Shown in pieces: positions 61,272 through 64,000 of a stretch of 64,000 bases of DNA. The DNA is taken from the NCBI GenBank assembly GCA_034399355.1, contig JAXMMT010000010.1:1-64000 (forward strand), written 5' to 3'. Position 1 is the stretch's first letter. The number at the start of each line of letters is the position of its first letter. This DNA comes from UBA2279 sp034399355 (GTDB taxonomy: Bacteria > Actinomycetota > Coriobacteriia > Anaerosomatales > Anaerosomataceae). Position numbers and translations under genes: made by a program. The notes beneath the pieces were generated by a model. It was given only the letters and a program-made list of their open reading frames with translations. It did no database searches and was not told the DNA's origin.

Positions 61272-61832
61272 ATGAGACGCATCACCGCAATCCTGCTACT
61301 TGCGGCCTGTGTCGTTGGCTTCTGGGTGCCAGGCGTCAAGTCCGCCCAAGCATACTCACTCGGATACGGACGGTTCAACAACGCCACCGGCTACTGGACT
61401 TATGGTCCTCTGTGGAACTCGTCGTGGAATTCTGCGGCCTCTGGTGGAGCGTACCAGTGGACCGCAGTGACCGACTGCCCGTTCACGTACTCCTACAACA
61501 TTGCGCTAGGCAACCTGTACGGCAACAACGTTCAGGCACTAAACCTGGGCGCCACTGGCAAGGTAGGCGTGACCGTGTACTCGTACAGCACGTCCATGGG
61601 CATCTACAATATGAAGATCAAGCTCAACACCTACTACCCAATGGCCACAGATGGGCGATCGACCGCCTACGACGTCCAGAGCATCCTGACACACGAATTC
61701 GGACATGGTGTGCCCCTGAACGACATCACAAACTACTACTACGCCACCATGTACGCCTACACGCAAAAAGGCGAGACCTGGAAACGCACTCTCTATTCTG
61801 ATGACATCGCCGGCGTTCGCGCCGCCTACTAG
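61272..61832 (+). CDS. Secreted metzincin-like zinc protease
   Basis: The 186-residue protein has a signal peptide (TAILLLAACVVGFWVPGV, about 4-27). Its catalytic domain carries HEFGHGVPLND, the HExxH helix with Asp as a third ligand as in snapalysin-type enzymes, and a later Met in YYYATMYAY that fits a Met-turn. GAGGGGGAAAG precedes the ATG. It is close to two other exported-protein genes and a lipoprotein gene, and may process or degrade extracellular protein. Confidence 0.85.
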   Translation: MRRITAILLLAACVVGFWVPGVKSAQAYSLGYGRFNNATGYWTYGPLWNSSWNSAASGGAYQWTAVTDCPFTYSYNIALGNLYGNNVQALNLGATGKVGVTVYSYSTSMGIYNMKIKLNTYYPMATDGRSTAYDVQSILTHEFGHGVPLNDITNYYYATMYAYTQKGETWKRTLYSDDIAGVRAAY

Positions 61833-61844
61833 GGGGCTGAGTCG

Positions 61845-62456
61845 ATGAGATACTTGATGTCTTGCATCACATGTCTAGCATTGTGCGTTTCCCTGACCGG
61901 ATGTGCGTCAGATGCCCTCAACGCAGAGGCGGAAGGGACCTCGGCGGATCAGAACCAGACCGTGGTCAGCGCGCTCTGGGCTGCCGAGGAGGTACTCGAC
62001 CTAGGCAACGTCGCCGCAGCGTCGTCTGACATTGTCCGCGGGACCGTGGAGGCGGTTGGCGAGCCAAGGACGGCCGTGATCGAGGGCGGAGCCTACGACG
62101 GACTCACTGTCGTCTATCGGGATGCAGAGCTAGTCGTCACCAGGGGGCTCAAAGGCCATTGCGCGAGCGGCGAGGTCATCAGCGTACGGCTACTCGGCGG
62201 TACAGTGGGAGACCTGACTTTCGTCTATGAGGGCGAAGGGGACGTCTCCGTAGGTGAAGATGTGTCGCTGTTCCTCACTGACCAACCAGACGAGATCTAC
62301 CCTAGGGCTGATGGATTCGGATACGCCATTGTGTATGGCGTAAATGGCAAGTTCCACATGGACGGCGACTCCGCACGAAGGGGTGCAGAAGTTCCGGACG
62401 AATACCGTGATGCCTCGTTCGATGAGCTCGTACTGGCCGCAGGATCGCGTGACTAG
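61845..62456 (+). CDS. Lipoprotein of unknown function
   Basis: The 203-residue protein has a lipoprotein signal (ITCLALCVSLTGC, lipobox SLTGC) and a beta-rich mature domain (DIVRGTVEAVGEPRTAVIEG, GEVISVRLLGGTVGDLTFVY). It starts 12 bases after the protease stop, so the two are likely cotranscribed. It could be an immunity, inhibitor or tethering partner of the protease; that is inference from position. Confidence 0.72.
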   Translation: MRYLMSCITCLALCVSLTGCASDALNAEAEGTSADQNQTVVSALWAAEEVLDLGNVAAASSDIVRGTVEAVGEPRTAVIEGGAYDGLTVVYRDAELVVTRGLKGHCASGEVISVRLLGGTVGDLTFVYEGEGDVSVGEDVSLFLTDQPDEIYPRADGFGYAIVYGVNGKFHMDGDSARRGAEVPDEYRDASFDELVLAAGSRD

Positions 62457-62468
62457 TCTTGAAAGGTA

Positions 62469-62505
62469 GTGGGGCACTGGTCACTAGCGGTGACCAGTGC
62501 CCCAC
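62469..62505 (+). terminator. Perfect 16-bp hairpin after the lipoprotein gene
   Basis: GTGGGGCACTGGTCAC and GTGACCAGTGCCCCAC pair perfectly around TAGCG. The stem begins 13 bases after the stop codon. There is no T-run, so it could be a transcript-end stabiliser or a protein-binding dyad as well as a terminator. Confidence 0.6.
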
Positions 62506-62514
62506 CGAACACTA

Positions 62515-62701
62515 CCAACAGTCAACATGTATTTGGGCTACAAATCGGGCTACAAGCCGGTGTCGACCGATTCCGGGCAACAGGGACTGCTTCTGGGCTC
62601 CAAGAGGACATCGGCACACCCTCTGAGCTGCGCCTTTTCCCCATGGGCGCTCTCGGCAGGAGGAAAGTTGTAGCCCGATTTCGCACTCGAAATCGGGCTA
62701 C
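62515..62701. repeat. Variant partial repeat and 14-bp hairpin
   Basis: Bases 62515-62557 match the right end of the 155-bp repeat but with CTACAA in place of CACCAA (TTTGGGCTACAAATCGGGCT). Further on, GTAGCCCGATTTCG and CGAAATCGGGCTAC (62670-62701) form a perfect 14-bp stem with loop CACT, reusing the same GGGCTAC word. No gene is seen in 62457-62979. Confidence 0.65.
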
Positions 62702-62726
62702 ACAGGCCTCTGACCTGCAGAAACTT

Positions 62727-62881
62727 TGGTGCCCCCAAGGGAATTCGAATCCTGATTGTGCTTGTGACTGTTGGTACCTATTGGGACTCGTTGGTACAGC
62801 GGAGCTGCGGCGAGTCCCAATAGGTACCAACGAGTACCAACAGTCACCAGGTATTTGGGCACCAAATCGGGCACCAAATCC
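62727..62881. repeat. 155-bp repeat, copy C
   Basis: Same orientation and plan as copy A. The tRNA-like tail is at 62727-62760, forward decamers at 62771, 62781 and 62791, the core GGAGCTGCGG, inverted decamers at 62811-62840, and the tandem GGGCACCAAATC. By my count it differs from copy A at about eight positions. The pair bounds a 6.3-kb segment. No anticodon arm or 5' half of a tRNA adjoins it. Confidence 0.85.
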
Positions 62882-62979
62882 GGGGGCCTCCGGCGCACGT
62901 TGAAACGACAGCCGGACGATCCTGCGAGTGCAGACGCTTGGCCTCTCCGACTTCCGAGTCGAGAGAAAAGACGTGACTG

Positions 62980-63630
62980 TCACCACTCGGGATAGTCGCC
63001 CTCGGGTTCCGCCGGACGCTTCCGCAGATTCATGACCTTCCATTCGGCGACAGGGCTTTCCTCCGCCCGCGCCAGCACTGCGGGCCAGCGATCGAAGAGC
63101 AGCCTCGGGACGTACTCCGAGGACTCCCCCAACCGGCGCAGGTACTCATGCTCCTCGTCCTTCCTGGGCGCGACGTGCTCGTCGATGTAGCACGCTACGG
63201 ACTCCATCATGGCTTCCAGTGTTGGGCGGTCGCGCACGTTGAGAACGGGATAGAGTTCGTCTTCGACCTCGCGGGCACGTGAAGCGAACTTCTCCACGAC
63301 GCGGCCGTCGATCGGGCATGGAAACGGCATGGAGAGCGACACGTAGTAGATCCGGACACGTCGCTGCAGTCGATAGAGCTCATCATCGCCGGCGGCCAGC
63401 GACGAGGGCAGCCCGCCTTTCTGGATGCGATACACGTCATAGAGGTCACGGACAGCGAGGCGGTCGAACAGTGCCTTGGTCTTGCCGGCGATCAGCTCGG
63501 GAAGGGCGAGCGTCATGACCGAAGTCTCGGGCGAGCACATCCCGCAGGTCGCCTGCTCGTAGTCGAGCAGCGGCGCCCTATTGAGGTAGATGAGGTCGAC
63601 CTTGATCAGATCTCGCTGGTCGCCGTGTGT
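62980..63630 (-). pseudogene. AbiEii-type toxin, 5' end lost to IS21 insertion
   Basis: The frame carries the later part of an AbiEii/AbiGii nucleotidyltransferase-like toxin: DLIKVDLIYLNRAPLLDYEQ, TLALPELIAGKTKALFDRLA and VRDLYDVYRI. The N-terminal catalytic GSxxxD region is absent because the frame runs into the IS21 end near 63630. The AbiEi antitoxin gene, normally upstream, is not seen. The gene is therefore broken. The 339-residue open frame across the junction is not a real protein. Confidence 0.8.
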
Positions 63631-64000
63631 GTTCGGTACTCTAAAAGTTGACCACCTGGAGGCCTTTCGATCACCGAAAAGTTGACCACCCCACCAACAC
63701 CTGTACCGTCGTGGTGATCCCGGAACCGGGACGCTGTCGACAGTGGCAGGAGGAAGGCAGTGCTCGGGATGGTCGACGTCGAAATGATCAGACAGATGAA
63801 CAAGCACCACTCGATCCGAGAGATAACCCGGAGGACGGGTTGGTCGCGCCAGACAGTGCGAAAGCACCTTGCGGGGGCGGCTGAACCACCGGTCTACCGG
63901 GCTGCGGGTCCCCGGCCCCGCCCGGTGATGGATCCCTTCGTCGGCATCGTCGAGCAGTGGATGACCGACGACTTGGACGCTCCCCGCAAACAGCGCCACA
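63629..64000 (+). mobile_element. IS21-family insertion sequence, left end (partial)
   Basis: The element begins near TGTGTTCGG at about 63629. It has two copies of AAAAGTTGACCAC (63643-63655 and 63677-63689), 34 bases apart; repeated subterminal sites are typical of IS21 ends. The istA gene follows and runs off the window. It interrupts the AbiEii-type gene. Confidence 0.85.
63760..64000 (+). CDS. istA: IS21 transposase IstA (partial)
   Basis: The 80 visible residues begin with a GTG that has AGGAGG 6 bases upstream and contain MIRQMNKHHSIREITRRTGW and SRQTVRKHLAG, the N-terminal helix-turn-helix of IstA. A Pro/Arg-rich linker follows. The DDE catalytic domain and istB lie outside the window. 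Confidence 0.93.
   Translation, partial: MLGMVDVEMIRQMNKHHSIREITRRTGWSRQTVRKHLAGAAEPPVYRAAGPRPRPVMDPFVGIVEQWMTDDLDAPRKQRH

Noticed and set aside
62522..63043. 173-residue minus-strand frame across repeat copy C
   Set aside because: Composed of repeat and hairpin sequence, with no start signal or family.
63631..63999. Left half of the 339-residue minus-strand frame
   Set aside because: It lies in the IS21 end, antisense to istA. Only the part below 63630 is AbiEii-like.

Overview
The window is high-GC DNA from an anaerobic, actinobacterial-type monoderm. The best guess is a Coriobacteriia-like lineage (inference). The evidence is a V/A-type ATPase as the rotary ATPase, the monoderm block pth-ctc-prs-glmU-tRNA-spoVG-ispE-veg-rsmA-3D/G5 protein-tatD-metG, an NfnAB-type electron-bifurcating pair, and several ferredoxin or flavoprotein genes. 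There is no rRNA and no CRISPR array. Four tRNA genes (Gln, Phe, Asp, Val) are present, all on the minus strand.

Layout. 0.3-9.3 kb (minus): a complete V-type ATPase operon in the order G/H-I-K-E-C-F-A-B-(small membrane protein)-D. The K subunit carries the residues known to bind Na+ in Enterococcus NtpK. 9.5-18.5 kb: a degenerate M23-like envelope protein, a DUF951 protein, the ACT/UPF0210 pair, a LytTR response regulator, NfnA/NfnB, ApbE and a secreted M23 murein hydrolase. 18.5-29.2 kb (minus): the conserved housekeeping block. 29.3-34.9 kb: an AbrB/SpoVT regulator, RsmI, two membrane proteins, a DUF362 ferredoxin protein, a ROK glucokinase and an inactive-looking ImmA/IrrE protein.

35.0-45.5 kb is a signalling region. 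It holds a HEAT-repeat protein with a degenerate HD-GYP partner, two small envelope proteins, a two-component pair, a PAS histidine kinase, tRNA-Phe, a heliorhodopsin (43.6 kb), and an Acr3 arsenite exporter whose promoter contains a perfect inverted-repeat operator. 45.6-56.3 kb holds a lipoprotein, a B12/radical SAM protein, a three-domain regulator (HTH, HATPase and STAS-like DUF4325) preceded by likely self-operators, a hydrolase, a coupled membrane-protein/DUF5677 pair, an acetyltransferase, two SRPBCC proteins and a PGPGW-type membrane protein.

56.4-64 kb is an accessory region. Two ~155-bp direct repeats, about 6.3 kb apart, each begin with what looks like the 3' end of a tRNA gene and then carry decamers in mirror-image array. 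A shorter copy of the tRNA-like tail lies between them. Inside are a Fic protein, an IS3 OrfA remnant ending at a tail copy, a frameshifted DUF5131 gene, a set of small secreted proteins with a metzincin-like protease and a lipoprotein, and a doubly damaged DUF6998 gene. Beyond the second repeat, an AbiEii-type toxin gene is cut by an IS21-family element that runs off the window.

The most notable items are the heliorhodopsin, the DUF4325 regulator with its operators, the tRNA-tail/decamer repeats, the YD-type HD-GYP pair, and the predicted Na+ site in subunit K.
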